From Actinomycetota bacterium (GTDB lineage Bacteria > Actinomycetota > Thermoleophilia > RBG-16-64-13), in assembly GCA_023488925.1 (NCBI GenBank), contig JAMDDA010000064.1, forward strand, positions 1-15,960: DNA of 15,960 nucleotides, in the 5' to 3' direction. The stretch's first letter is position 1. Each line of letters starts with the position of its first letter. Under the pieces are notes generated by a model. That model worked only from the letters and a program-made list of their open reading frames with translations, was not told the origin of the DNA and ran no database searches. Positions 6,850 through 14,130 of this stretch are shown in pieces. Both the position numbers and the translations under genes were made by a program.

Positions 6850-6897
6850 CTCATCCGTCCGCCCCCTCATCCGTCCGCCCCCTCATCCGTCCGCCCG
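6850..6897. repeat. three tandem copies of a 16-bp unit upstream of the thiolase-like gene
   Basis: CTCATCCGTCCGCCCC is repeated head to tail at 6850-6865, 6866-6881 and 6882-6897, the last differing only in its final base. The copy nearest the gene contributes the GAGGAG ribosome site of the thiolase-like gene (minus strand), so the repeats extend directly into its leader. Confidence 0.85.
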
Positions 6898-6977
6898 CTA
6901 CCGGCCACCCGCGGCGGTCCGCCACCGGTGCGCCCGGCACTCCCTACCGGCTCCCGGAGGCGGCCCTCGCCGGCGTG

Positions 6978-7016
6978 CCCGGCACCGGGTACGGCCACCC
7001 CCGGCACCGGGTACGG
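6978..7016. repeat. 17-bp direct repeat pair between nuoN and the thiolase-like operon
   Basis: CCCGGCACCGGGTACGG is present at 6978-6994 and 7000-7016, a 22-bp period. Each copy has internal CCCGG/CCGGG symmetry. The 247-bp gap 6838-7084 holds no gene; no clear terminator with a T-run was seen. Confidence 0.65.
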
Positions 7017-7084
7017 TGTGCCCGCGGCGACCCGAGATCATGCGCTCCTGCCTGCCCGAGGCCGCTGCGCGCCTCACCCCAAAG

Positions 7085-8569
7085 CTACCCGAGCGCTCCG
7101 AAGAGCAGACCAGGCACCACGCCCAGAAGCAAAGTGAGGCCGACCGTGAGCCAGAGGGCCGTGCGTAGGCTCCACCCCGCGGCGGCTCTCGCACCGGTTT
7201 CGGCGACCGGCGGCGGAGCACCGGGCGCCGCTCCGCCGCCCGGACCTGCGGGCACTGCACCGGGGCCGGCGACCGCGGCGGGTTTATCCACCCGCCCCGG
7301 CGGTGCTTCCAGGTACATTTTCCGGATCACGTTGCCGTAATACCCGAAAGAGACGGCGCTGTTGATCACGCCCAGCACCACCAGCCAGACCACGCCGCCC
7401 TCGACGGCCCCCAGGAATACCGAGAACTTCCCCCAAAACCCGGCAAAGAGCGGCACCCCGACGAGCGAGATGAGGAACACGGTGAGGGCGGCGGCCCAGC
7501 CCGGCCGCCGCCGGCCCAGACCCGCGAGACCGGCGATGGCGTCGCCCAGCCCGTCCCGCTCGAGAAGGGCCACCACCAGAAAGGCACCCACGGCTGCACT
7601 CCCATAAGCGGCAAAGTACAGAACCGCCCCGTCCATGCCCTGGGGCGTACCGGCCGCCACCCCCACCAGGGCGTAGCCGGCGTGGGCCACGGCCGAGTAG
7701 GCAAGCATGCGCCGCAGCCCGGCCTGGCGGAAGGCGGCCAGGTTCCCCCAGAACATGGTGCCCAAGGCCATCCAGGCCAGGGCGGCCGTCCACGCGCCGC
7801 TTTGCCCACCCAGTCCCTCCAGGATGCGGACCAGGGCAACCACCGCCGCCAGCTTCGGCCCCACCGCCAGGAAGGCGGCCACCTCGGGGTGCGAGACCTC
7901 GAAGGCATCGGGCAGCCACTGATGGAAGGGGAAGGCCGCCAGCTTGAAGCCAAAGCCCACCAGCATAAAGCCGATGCCCAGCAGGAGAAGCGGCGACGAC
8001 CCCACCTGCGCGGGAAGCGGCACCCGTACCGTGCCCGTCATGCCGTAGATCAGGCTGAGGCCGTAGTAGAGAATGGCTGAGGCGAGCACACTCAGAATGA
8101 AGTACTTGAGGGCCCCCTCGAAGCTCCGCCGATCGGCGCCGCGGAAAGCAACCAAGGCGAAGCTGGGGATGATGGTGAGCTCCACCGCGAGAAAAATCAC
8201 GATCAGGTTTCCGGCGGAAACCAGCACCGAAGCCCCGAAGAGCGAGAGCGCAAAAAGCAGGAGGAAGTCGCCGCCATCCTTGCCGGCCACGGCCCCGTCG
8301 AGGGCGGCCAGCGACACCACCGCCCCCAGGGTCAAGAGGACCGAGTCGGCGAAGAGTGAGAGCCGGTCGACCACCAGAGCCTCGTGGAAGAAGCGGGCCG
8401 ACCGGCCCAGCAGCCCGATATCGACCACGAACGCGGCCCCTAAGAGGAGCGCCCCGGCGAGCACCAGGGCCCGCCGGGCGCCGGCTCCCGGCAACGACGC
8501 GGCCACCAGCCCGACGACCACCAAGAGACCGATACCGGCCTTGGGCAGCAGCAAGAAGGCGGTGCCCAT
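7085..8569 (-). CDS. nuoN: NADH-quinone oxidoreductase subunit N
   Basis: A 494-residue, multi-spanning antiporter-like membrane subunit of complex I. It is NuoN rather than NuoM or L by motifs: LELTIIP-type VELTIIPSFALVAFRGADRR (129-148), KYFILSVLASAILYYG (155-170), FKLAAFPFHQWLPDAFEVSH (208-227) and PLFAGFWGKFSVF (373-385). Glu130, Lys209, Lys239 and Lys381 are at positions expected for the proton-channel charges. Residues ~422-460 are a Pro/Gly/Ala-rich insertion before the last helix. The ATG shares one base with the TGA of nuoL (TGATG), so the two are translationally coupled. It is the last gene of the membrane-arm operon; no nuoM lies between L and N. Confidence 0.95.
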   Translation of the reverse strand: MGTAFLLLPKAGIGLLVVVGLVAASLPGAGARRALVLAGALLLGAAFVVDIGLLGRSARFFHEALVVDRLSLFADSVLLTLGAVVSLAALDGAVAGKDGGDFLLLFALSLFGASVLVSAGNLIVIFLAVELTIIPSFALVAFRGADRRSFEGALKYFILSVLASAILYYGLSLIYGMTGTVRVPLPAQVGSSPLLLLGIGFMLVGFGFKLAAFPFHQWLPDAFEVSHPEVAAFLAVGPKLAAVVALVRILEGLGGQSGAWTAALAWMALGTMFWGNLAAFRQAGLRRMLAYSAVAHAGYALVGVAAGTPQGMDGAVLYFAAYGSAAVGAFLVVALLERDGLGDAIAGLAGLGRRRPGWAAALTVFLISLVGVPLFAGFWGKFSVFLGAVEGGVVWLVVLGVINSAVSFGYYGNVIRKMYLEAPPGRVDKPAAVAGPGAVPAGPGGGAAPGAPPPVAETGARAAAGWSLRTALWLTVGLTLLLGVVPGLLFGALG

Positions 8570-10602
8570 CAGTGCGCCCCCAGCAGGAAGGCGGCCAGCA
8601 AGACCACGCCGACGACCACCGCGGCCACGTAATCGCGTACCTCGCCGGACTGGAGACGGCGGGTCGCCCGCCCGACCCGGAGGGTGCCGTAGGCTATACC
8701 GTTGACCAGCCCGTCGATACCGGCGGCGTCCACCGTCCGGGCAAGAAACCCCGCCAGCGCCGTGTACGAGCCGATGAGCACGCGCGCGTAGAAGGCATCC
8801 ACGTGGTACCCGGCGGCCACCCGTCCATAGGCCCACGGAGCACCCGCCTCCAGTCGAGCGTCAAGATCGGCGCCGGCGGCGGACCGGCGGCCGTACCCCG
8901 CCCAAGCCAGGGCTACCCCGGCGAGTGCGACCAGGACAGCGGCCACCGTGAGCCACACCGGCGTTCCGGGGGCGCCTTCTCCCGTCTCCACCAGACCGAG
9001 AAAACTCTGGAGCGGCCGGCCCAGGAAGCCGGCCCCCGGAAGGCCCGCCGCCAGTGAGGCCGCCGCCAGCAGAAGCAGAGGCACGACCATGACCGGCCCC
9101 GATTCCCGCGGGAGACCCGCGGGGTGCTCCTTGGGCGCGACCTCCTCGACCGCGCGGCCGGTCCCCCCGGCCGCCGCCGAGGATTCGCGATAGGCCGCCT
9201 TGGCCTGCGCCCGCAGCTCATCCTCGCCCCCGCGGCCGGTCCCCCCGGCCGCCGCCGAGGATCCCGGCCCGAAGAACACCAGGAACACCAGGCGGAACAC
9301 ATAGAAGGCGGTCAGGAAGCTCGCCGCGAGCAGCATGAGCAGCAGCGCCGGGTGGCTCGCGGCCACCACGCCCAGGATCTCCTCCTTACTCCAAAAACCG
9401 GCAAAAGGCGGAACGCCGGCCAAGGCGAGCGCGCCGACCACAAAGCTCCCCGCGGTGAGGGGCATGCGGCGCGCGAGGCCCCCCAGCTCCTCGACCACCT
9501 GCCGGCCGGTGGCGTGGATCACGCTGCCCGCCCCCAGGAAGAGCGTGGCCTTGAACCAGGCATGGGTGAACAGGTGGAACACCGCCGCCGCCGGAGCCCC
9601 CGCTCCCAGGGCGGCCACCATGAAGCCGAGCTGGCTGATGGTGGAGTAGGCCAGCACTTTCTTGATATCCCGCTGGGTCGCGGCGATGGTGGCGGCCATC
9701 AAGGCGGTGAAGGCTCCGATCCCGGCCACCACGTCCAGGGCGGCCGGCGAAGCCGCGAAGATGGCAAAGGTGCGGGCCACCAGGTACACGCCGGCCGCCA
9801 CCATGGTGGCCGCATGGATGAGGGCCGAGACGGGAGTGGGACCCTCCATGGCGTCGGGGAGCCATACGTGCAGGGGGAACTGCGCCGACTTACCCGCGGC
9901 CCCGGCGAAGAGCAGCAGGGGGATGGCGGTGGCCCAGGCGCCGCCGAGACCCCCGCCCTGGGCTTCGGCGAAGACCGCCCCGTAGTCCAGGGAGCCGGTC
10001 TGCCGCACGATGGCGAAGATCCCGACAAGCAGGCCCAGATCACCGATACGCGTGGTCAGGAAGGCCTTCTTGCCCGCGGCGGCGGCCGCCGGCCGCTCGA
10101 AATAGTAGGAGATGAGCAGGTAGGAGCTGGCGCCCACCAGCTCCCAGGCCACGTAGAGCAGGAAGAAGTTGGCGGCCAACACCAGCAGCAGCATGGCTCC
10201 GCTGAACAGGGAGAGCTCGGCGAAGTAGACCACCGCATCGCGGTCGCCGTGCATGTACCCTACGGAGTAGAGGTGCACCAGGAAGCTCACGGCGGCCACG
10301 ACGACCACCATGACCGTCTGGAGCCCGTCCGCCTGCAGCGAGAAGGGCACCTCCAGGGCACCCGCCCGGAACCACACGGCGCGGAGGGCCGGGTCGTCCC
10401 CCGAGCGGACCGCGAAAAAGACGGCCAGCGCCGCCACCAGCGCCACGAGCGTGCCGCCCGCGGAAAGCCAGCCGGCCGCGCGCCGCCAAACCCCGGCCGG
10501 CGCCCCTCCCAGACGGGAGGCGACCCCCCCTCCCACCAGCAAGAGAGCGCAGACCCCGAAGGGCACCGCCGGTATGGCCACGAGCACGGCGCCCACCGTC
10601 AC
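8569..10602 (-). CDS. nuoL: NADH-quinone oxidoreductase subunit L
   Basis: A 677-residue proton-translocating antiporter-like subunit. Key residues visible: Glu154 in VAWELVGASSYLL, Lys238 in AGKSAQFPLHVWLPDAMEGP, TPVSALIHAATMVAAGVY (256-273), DIKKVLAYSTISQLGFM (312-328), Lys351 in THAWFKATLFLGAGSVIHAT, and Lys406 in FAGFWSKEEIL. The C-terminus RRLQSGEVRDY plus a final helix is the typical NuoL end. The GTG start overlaps the nuoK stop (GTGA). Residues ~447-500, between two helices, are an unusual hydrophilic insertion with the 10-residue SSAAAGGTGR repeated twice, encoded by an exact 32-bp repeat. Confidence 0.97.
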   Translation of the reverse strand: MTVGAVLVAIPAVPFGVCALLLVGGGVASRLGGAPAGVWRRAAGWLSAGGTLVALVAALAVFFAVRSGDDPALRAVWFRAGALEVPFSLQADGLQTVMVVVVAAVSFLVHLYSVGYMHGDRDAVVYFAELSLFSGAMLLLVLAANFFLLYVAWELVGASSYLLISYYFERPAAAAAGKKAFLTTRIGDLGLLVGIFAIVRQTGSLDYGAVFAEAQGGGLGGAWATAIPLLLFAGAAGKSAQFPLHVWLPDAMEGPTPVSALIHAATMVAAGVYLVARTFAIFAASPAALDVVAGIGAFTALMAATIAATQRDIKKVLAYSTISQLGFMVAALGAGAPAAAVFHLFTHAWFKATLFLGAGSVIHATGRQVVEELGGLARRMPLTAGSFVVGALALAGVPPFAGFWSKEEILGVVAASHPALLLMLLAASFLTAFYVFRLVFLVFFGPGSSAAAGGTGRGGEDELRAQAKAAYRESSAAAGGTGRAVEEVAPKEHPAGLPRESGPVMVVPLLLLAAASLAAGLPGAGFLGRPLQSFLGLVETGEGAPGTPVWLTVAAVLVALAGVALAWAGYGRRSAAGADLDARLEAGAPWAYGRVAAGYHVDAFYARVLIGSYTALAGFLARTVDAAGIDGLVNGIAYGTLRVGRATRRLQSGEVRDYVAAVVVGVVLLAAFLLGAH
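9153..9262. repeat. exact 32-bp palindromic repeat, two copies inside nuoL
   Basis: Positions 9153-9184 and 9231-9262 are identical over 32 bp and lie 78 bp apart, in the same reading frame. Each contains a 7-bp stem, CGGCCGG/CCGGCCG, around TCCCC. Translated they give SSAAAGGTGR (residues 448-457 and 474-483 of NuoL) in a cytoplasmic or periplasmic loop. This resembles palindromic elements inserted in frame into protein genes. Confidence 0.9.
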
Positions 10603-10898
10603 TCCCGCAGCAGGCGCACCCGGTCCACGTCGGTGGAGCCGTAGCGCCGGTAGATGGTCAGGATCAGCGCCAAACCTACGGCCGCTTCGCAGGCGGCGAC
10701 GCCGATACCCAGGATGGCGAACACCTGCCCGGTCATGAGCTCCGGCTGGTAGAGCCGGGAAAAGGCCACCAGGTTGAGATTGGCGGCGTTCATCATGACC
10801 TCCACCGAGACCAGCAAGGTGATGGCATTCCGCCGGGTAAGCACACCGAAGAGCCCGATGGCGAACAACACCGCCGACAGCACCAGCACCGCCGTCAT
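10599..10898 (-). CDS. nuoK: NADH-quinone oxidoreductase subunit K
   Basis: A 99-residue, three-helix membrane subunit of complex I, normal length for the family. Conserved acidic residues of the proton path are present: Glu33 in SVEVMMNAANLNLVAF and Glu71 in GVAACEAAVGLAL. The ATG overlaps the nuoJ stop and its own stop overlaps the nuoL GTG, both by four bases. Confidence 0.97.
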   Translation of the reverse strand: MTAVLVLSAVLFAIGLFGVLTRRNAITLLVSVEVMMNAANLNLVAFSRLYQPELMTGQVFAILGIGVAACEAAVGLALILTIYRRYGSTDVDRVRLLRE

Positions 10899-11389
10899 TG
10901 CCGCTCCCCCCGCGCCACGACCAGGGCGGCCACGACGGCCGCCAGCAGAACTACGCCCATGAGCTCGAAGGCGAAGAGCTGCCCCCCCAGGAAAGACCGC
11001 CCCAAGAGGTCCACCGTCTGCGCAGGCGCCTTCCCTGGCTCCGGAAGTCCGGCGCCCAGCGAAGCCACCACGAGTCCACCCCCCACCAGATACGCGAGCA
11101 CCGCGCCCAGGCCGGGCCGATCGGCGCCCGCCAGCGGGTGACGTTCGCCCGACGCGGACAGCATGAGGGCAAACAGCATGAGCACGACGACGCCCCCGAC
11201 GTACACGAATATCTGCACGACCGAGACGAAGTCGGCCGCGAGTACATAAAACTCCACGGCCACCGCCGTCAGGAATGCACCCAGGGACATGATGCTCCGC
11301 AGGATCTGGCGGGTGAGCACGGCGTAGAGGGCGGACACCGCGGCCACCACCCCCACGAGCACGAAGAGCATGCTCTGCCCGCCGCTCAT
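10895..11389 (-). CDS. nuoJ: NADH-quinone oxidoreductase subunit J
   Basis: A 164-residue membrane subunit with five hydrophobic segments. The family core is clear: ILRSIMSLGAFLTAVAVEFY, then DFVSVVQIFVYVGGVVVLML containing the conserved VQxxVYxGGVxVL motif of the third helix. The start at ATG 11389 overlaps the nuoH TGA (ATGA); an open frame further upstream is not protein-like. In most operons nuoI stands between nuoH and nuoJ; here the two are joined directly. Confidence 0.96.
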   Translation of the reverse strand: MSGGQSMLFVLVGVVAAVSALYAVLTRQILRSIMSLGAFLTAVAVEFYVLAADFVSVVQIFVYVGGVVVLMLFALMLSASGERHPLAGADRPGLGAVLAYLVGGGLVVASLGAGLPEPGKAPAQTVDLLGRSFLGGQLFAFELMGVVLLAAVVAALVVARGERQ

Positions 11390-12351
11390 CCGGCCACCAC
11401 CTGCATGGCCAGGCCCGCCAGCACCAGGTTGACCAGGCTCAGGGGCAGGAACACCTTCCAGGCGAGCCGCATCAGCTGATCGGAGCGGAAGCGGGGCAGG
11501 GTCCAGCGGATCCACATGGTGAGGAAGACGATGGCCAGGGTCTTGACGAGAAACCACACGAACGCCGGCAGCAGGGGGCCGTTGCCCCCGCCCAGGAAGA
11601 GCACCGTGGCGAAGGCGCTCGCCGCAAACAGGGCTCCGTACTCGGCCAGGAAGAAGAGGGCCCAGCGGAAACCCGAGTACTCGGTGTGGTAGCCGGCCAC
11701 CAGCTCCGACTCCGCCTCGGGGATATCGAAAGGCGTGCGGTTGACCTCGGCCAGGGTCGTCACCAGGTAGAGCACGAACCCGAGGGGCTCCAGGACGAGG
11801 AAGGGCACGGTCCGCTGTGCCTCGAGCACCGCGGAGACACGCAGGCTGCCGGCCAGCATGACCACACCCACGACCGCGAGCGTGCGCGGGATCTCGTAGC
11901 TGATGAACTGGGCCGAGGAGCGCAGCCCGCCCAAGAAAGAGTAGTTGTCGTACGAGGCCCAGCCGGCCAACAGCAGCCCCACCGCGGTTACGCCGGGCAC
12001 AGCCAGGAAGTAGAGCACCCCCACGTTCAGGTCACGCATGATGAGGGGAGCCCCGAAGGGGATGACCGCGAAGCTCAGGACCGCCGGCACGGCGGTGAGC
12101 AGCGGCCCCAAGCGGAAAGCCATGGCGTCCGCGCGGGCGGGCCGTACATCTTCCTTGAAAAGCAGCTTCACGATGTCGGCAACCGTCTGCAGCAGGCCGT
12201 GGGGACCGGTATGCATCGGGCCCACGCGCATCTGGATGCGCCCCGATATCTTCCGCTCCACCAGCACCAGGACGGTGGTGAGCGCTCCCACTATGGTCAG
12301 CGATACCGCCCCCCAGAGGGCTCCCCAGGCGAACGTCGCCGCACCGCTCAC
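11386..12351 (-). CDS. nuoH: NADH-quinone oxidoreductase subunit H
   Basis: A 321-residue membrane subunit forming the quinone-site entrance and the link to the hydrophilic arm. Diagnostic motifs: ERKISGRIQMRVGPMHTGPH near the N-terminus, ISYEIPRTLAVVGVVML in the middle, EVNRTPFDIPEAESELVAGY and HTEYSG later, and MWIRWTLPRFRSDQLMRLAW near the C-terminus. The GTG start at 12351 gives the usual family N-terminus, with a weak ribosome site; sequence upstream in frame is out of character. It lies 22 nt after nuoA. Confidence 0.96.
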   Translation of the reverse strand: MSGAATFAWGALWGAVSLTIVGALTTVLVLVERKISGRIQMRVGPMHTGPHGLLQTVADIVKLLFKEDVRPARADAMAFRLGPLLTAVPAVLSFAVIPFGAPLIMRDLNVGVLYFLAVPGVTAVGLLLAGWASYDNYSFLGGLRSSAQFISYEIPRTLAVVGVVMLAGSLRVSAVLEAQRTVPFLVLEPLGFVLYLVTTLAEVNRTPFDIPEAESELVAGYHTEYSGFRWALFFLAEYGALFAASAFATVLFLGGGNGPLLPAFVWFLVKTLAIVFLTMWIRWTLPRFRSDQLMRLAWKVFLPLSLVNLVLAGLAMQVVAG

Positions 12352-12373
12352 CGGCGCACCCCGAGCGTAGCTC

Positions 12374-12748
12374 TCACCGCCACACCAGGGCACCTTTGCG
12401 CCAGGCGTAGAAGAGCCCCAGGGCAACCAACACAACGAAAATCCCCACCTCCGCCAGGGCGGCCCAGCCCTGGTCCCGCAGGACAGGGGCGATGGCGAAG
12501 AGCAGGAGAGTCTCCACCTCGAAGACGATGAAGACCAGGGCGAAGTTGTAATAGGCCATGTGGAAAGGCCGGCGCGGGACCGACGCCTGAGGCATGCCCG
12601 ACTCGTAAGGCTCGCGCTTGAGGCGCTCCGGGCGGGAGGGCCGCAACCATCGGAAGACCAGAATCGTGAAAACGGGGAGAGCAAAGACCGCCAGAGCGAA
12701 CCCGAGTAGGAAAACCACATCGGACTGGTACGGATCGTTCAACCCCAC
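12374..12748 (-). CDS. nuoA: NADH-quinone oxidoreductase subunit A
   Basis: A 124-residue membrane subunit with three helices. Characteristic are REPYESGMPQ in the loop and YYNFALVFIVFEVETLLLFA, where the acidic FE-VE-T pattern is typical of NuoA. The start is uncertain: GTG 12748 directly abuts the ribosome site GGGGAGA (12749-12755), while TTG 12742, two codons later, has ideal 6-nt spacing and may be the true start. It is the first gene of the minus-strand membrane-arm operon, divergent from nuoB. Confidence 0.94.
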   Translation of the reverse strand: MGLNDPYQSDVVFLLGFALAVFALPVFTILVFRWLRPSRPERLKREPYESGMPQASVPRRPFHMAYYNFALVFIVFEVETLLLFAIAPVLRDQGWAALAEVGIFVVLVALGLFYAWRKGALVWR

Positions 12749-12774
12749 TCTCCCCGTCGCGAATAGCCGCTGGG

Positions 12775-12803
12775 TTGCTTACCCCATACGGCGGCGGCAT
12801 AAT
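12775..12803 (+). promoter_or_regulatory. putative sigma-70-type promoter for nuoBCD
   Basis: TTGCTT (12775-12780) and CATAAT (12798-12803) are separated by exactly 17 nt; the -10 hexamer matches consensus in five of six bases and the -35 in three. The region is AT-richer than its surroundings and points toward nuoB. It implies a leader of about 200 nt. Confidence 0.45.
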
Positions 12804-12884
12804 CGGGAGCGCTGCGGCGCCCCGGGCTACCCGGCCGGGAAGCTCCCCCGCGGGGCGCTCCGTCGGTGCCCCATCTTACCCGAT

Positions 12885-12906
12885 GCGGAGCGCGGGCACG
12901 CTCCGC
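12885..12906. repeat. perfect 8-bp hairpin in the nuoB leader
   Basis: GCGGAGCG (12885-12892) and CGCTCCGC (12899-12906) are exact reverse complements around a 6-base loop. No T-run follows, so it is not a standard intrinsic terminator. It lies in the predicted untranslated leader of nuoB and may be structural or a protein-binding site. Confidence 0.55.
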
Positions 12907-12995
12907 CGGCGCGGGTTTCGCCGATCGCCCGCGGGGGCAGATTCCGGACCGTCGGCGTTTGCACACCGGGGAGCAGCAGACAGGGCGTAGTCGCC

Positions 12996-13002
12996 AGGAG
13001 GT
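12996..13002 (+). promoter_or_regulatory. strong Shine-Dalgarno for nuoB without a canonical start codon
   Basis: AGGAGGT is a near-perfect ribosome site. Six bases downstream is ATA (13009-13011), in frame with nuoB. There is no ATG, GTG or TTG in any frame within the next 50 bases. See nuoB for the start-codon discussion. Confidence 0.7.
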
Positions 13003-13071
13003 CGCACCATAGAGGAGAGAGAAACACATCCGGGGTCGGCCGTCCCCGAACGCGCGTGGCTCGACACGGGT

Positions 13072-13596
13072 GTGCTGGTTCCCCTGAGCCGGCCGCGGGG
13101 GCCGGCCTACGGGCCGTTGCTGGAGGGACCGGGCTTCGCCGTCCACTCCGCACAGCAGGTGATCGCGTGGGCCCGCAGCCACTCCCTCTGGCAGATGATG
13201 TTCGGGCTGGCGTGCTGCGCCATCGAGATGATGGCCACCAACGCCGCCCTCTACGACCTTGACCGCTTCGGCGTCATGCCGCGGGGATCACCCCGGCAGT
13301 CCGACCTGCTCGTCGTTTCCGGCACCGTCACCTACAAGGTGGCCACCATGGTGGAGCGCGTCTACCATCAGATGGCCGAGCCCCGCTGGGTCATCGCCAT
13401 GGGTGACTGCGCCACCGCCGGCAGTCTCTACTACCACGACGGGTACAGCGTGGTGAAGGGCGTGGACCAGATCATCCCCGTGGATGTCTATGTGTCGGGA
13501 TGTCCCCCCCGCCCGGAAGCGCTGATCGACGGCATCTTGGAGCTCGAGAACATCATCCGGGGCCGGTCCCCGGGGAACACCGGGGGCCGCCCGTGA
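13072..13596 (+). CDS. nuoB: NADH-quinone oxidoreductase subunit B
   Basis: The subunit that carries cluster N2, the last Fe-S centre before quinone. From the first canonical start (GTG 13072) it has 174 residues. Cluster ligands are Cys48-Cys49 in [12 protein letters not shown], Cys113 in [11 protein letters not shown], and Cys144 in [21 protein letters not shown] 13072 has no ribosome site. The frame is open upstream to a TAG at 12988, and the extra residues ([20 protein letters not shown]) look like real protein. A perfect AGGAGGT lies 6 nt before an in-frame ATA at 13009, so translation may start there, giving 195 residues, or the ATA may be a sequencing or assembly error for ATG. Its stop overlaps nuoC. 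Confidence 0.95.
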   Translation: MLVPLSRPRGPAYGPLLEGPGFAVHSAQQVIAWARSHSLWQMMFGLACCAIEMMATNAALYDLDRFGVMPRGSPRQSDLLVVSGTVTYKVATMVERVYHQMAEPRWVIAMGDCATAGSLYYHDGYSVVKGVDQIIPVDVYVSGCPPRPEALIDGILELENIIRGRSPGNTGGRP

Positions 13597-14108
13597 CGAC
13601 TGAGGCCCGGCCGGGCGCGGCGCCTCTAGTTCCCCGGTCCGACTTCGACGCCGAGCGTCTCGCGGACGCTCTGGCGGCGGAGCTCGGGAGCGATCTCTTG
13701 GAGCGCACCGCCGACGGTCACGGCGTGCTCTGTCTGCGTACGAGCCTGGCCGGGTACCGCCGGGCGGCCGAGCGGCTCCGCCAACACGGGGCGGACCGGC
13801 TGGACTTCCTCACGTTCGTCGACTGGCGGGATCACTTCACCCTCACTCTGCAGGTCTACGCCCTGGGCAGTCGGGCGGTAGTGCGCCTGAAAGCCGACCT
13901 GCCGCGGGACGGCGTGGAAGTCCCCACGGTGAGCGACCTGTGGTTCGGAGCCGGCTGGGAAGAACGAGAGGCCTACGACCTCTTCGGCGTGCGCTTCGCC
14001 GGTCACCCCGACCTGCGCCGCATCCTCCTGCCGGAAGCCTGGCACGGACACCCGCTGCGCAAGGATTACGTGGACGACGTCGACATCTCCCGGCCCCAGT
14101 ATTTCTGA
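13593..14108 (+). CDS. nuoC: NADH-quinone oxidoreductase subunit C
   Basis: A 171-residue, 30-kDa-subunit family protein of the hydrophilic arm that packs against NuoB and NuoD. The signature is [20 protein letters not shown], followed by [16 protein letters not shown]. It is a stand-alone C, not fused to D. The GTG start overlaps the nuoB TGA (GTGA), so an open frame upstream to 13500 is not used. Confidence 0.95.
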   Translation: MTTEARPGAAPLVPRSDFDAERLADALAAELGSDLLERTADGHGVLCLRTSLAGYRRAAERLRQHGADRLDFLTFVDWRDHFTLTLQVYALGSRAVVRLKADLPRDGVEVPTVSDLWFGAGWEEREAYDLFGVRFAGHPDLRRILLPEAWHGHPLRKDYVDDVDISRPQYF

Positions 14109-14130
14109 GAACCCCAGAGACGGCTCCCCC

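Noticed and set aside
6850-7016. Short repeats as a possible CRISPR array
   Set aside because: The 16-bp units are directly adjacent without spacers and the 17-bp units are only two; neither has repeat-spacer structure.
4738-7137. A 799-codon plus-strand open frame
   Set aside because: It lies opposite the thiolase, DUF35 and acyl-CoA dehydrogenase genes, whose conserved motifs are clear on the minus strand. The plus frame is His/Gly/Arg-rich with no family resemblance; such shadows are common in GC-rich DNA.
7085-8569. Could this be NuoM rather than NuoN?
   Set aside because: VELTIIPSFALVAFR, KYFILSVLASAILYYG and the FAGFWGKF end are NuoN-type; the NuoM pattern (IPMYFLIG, KFFLYT) is absent.
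9124-10644. A 506-codon plus-strand open frame
   Set aside because: It is the reverse shadow of nuoL, with a low-complexity His/Gly/Arg/Glu composition and no ribosome site.
12885-12906. Hairpin in the nuoB leader as a transcription terminator
   Set aside because: No run of T follows on either strand, so it lacks the second half of an intrinsic terminator.
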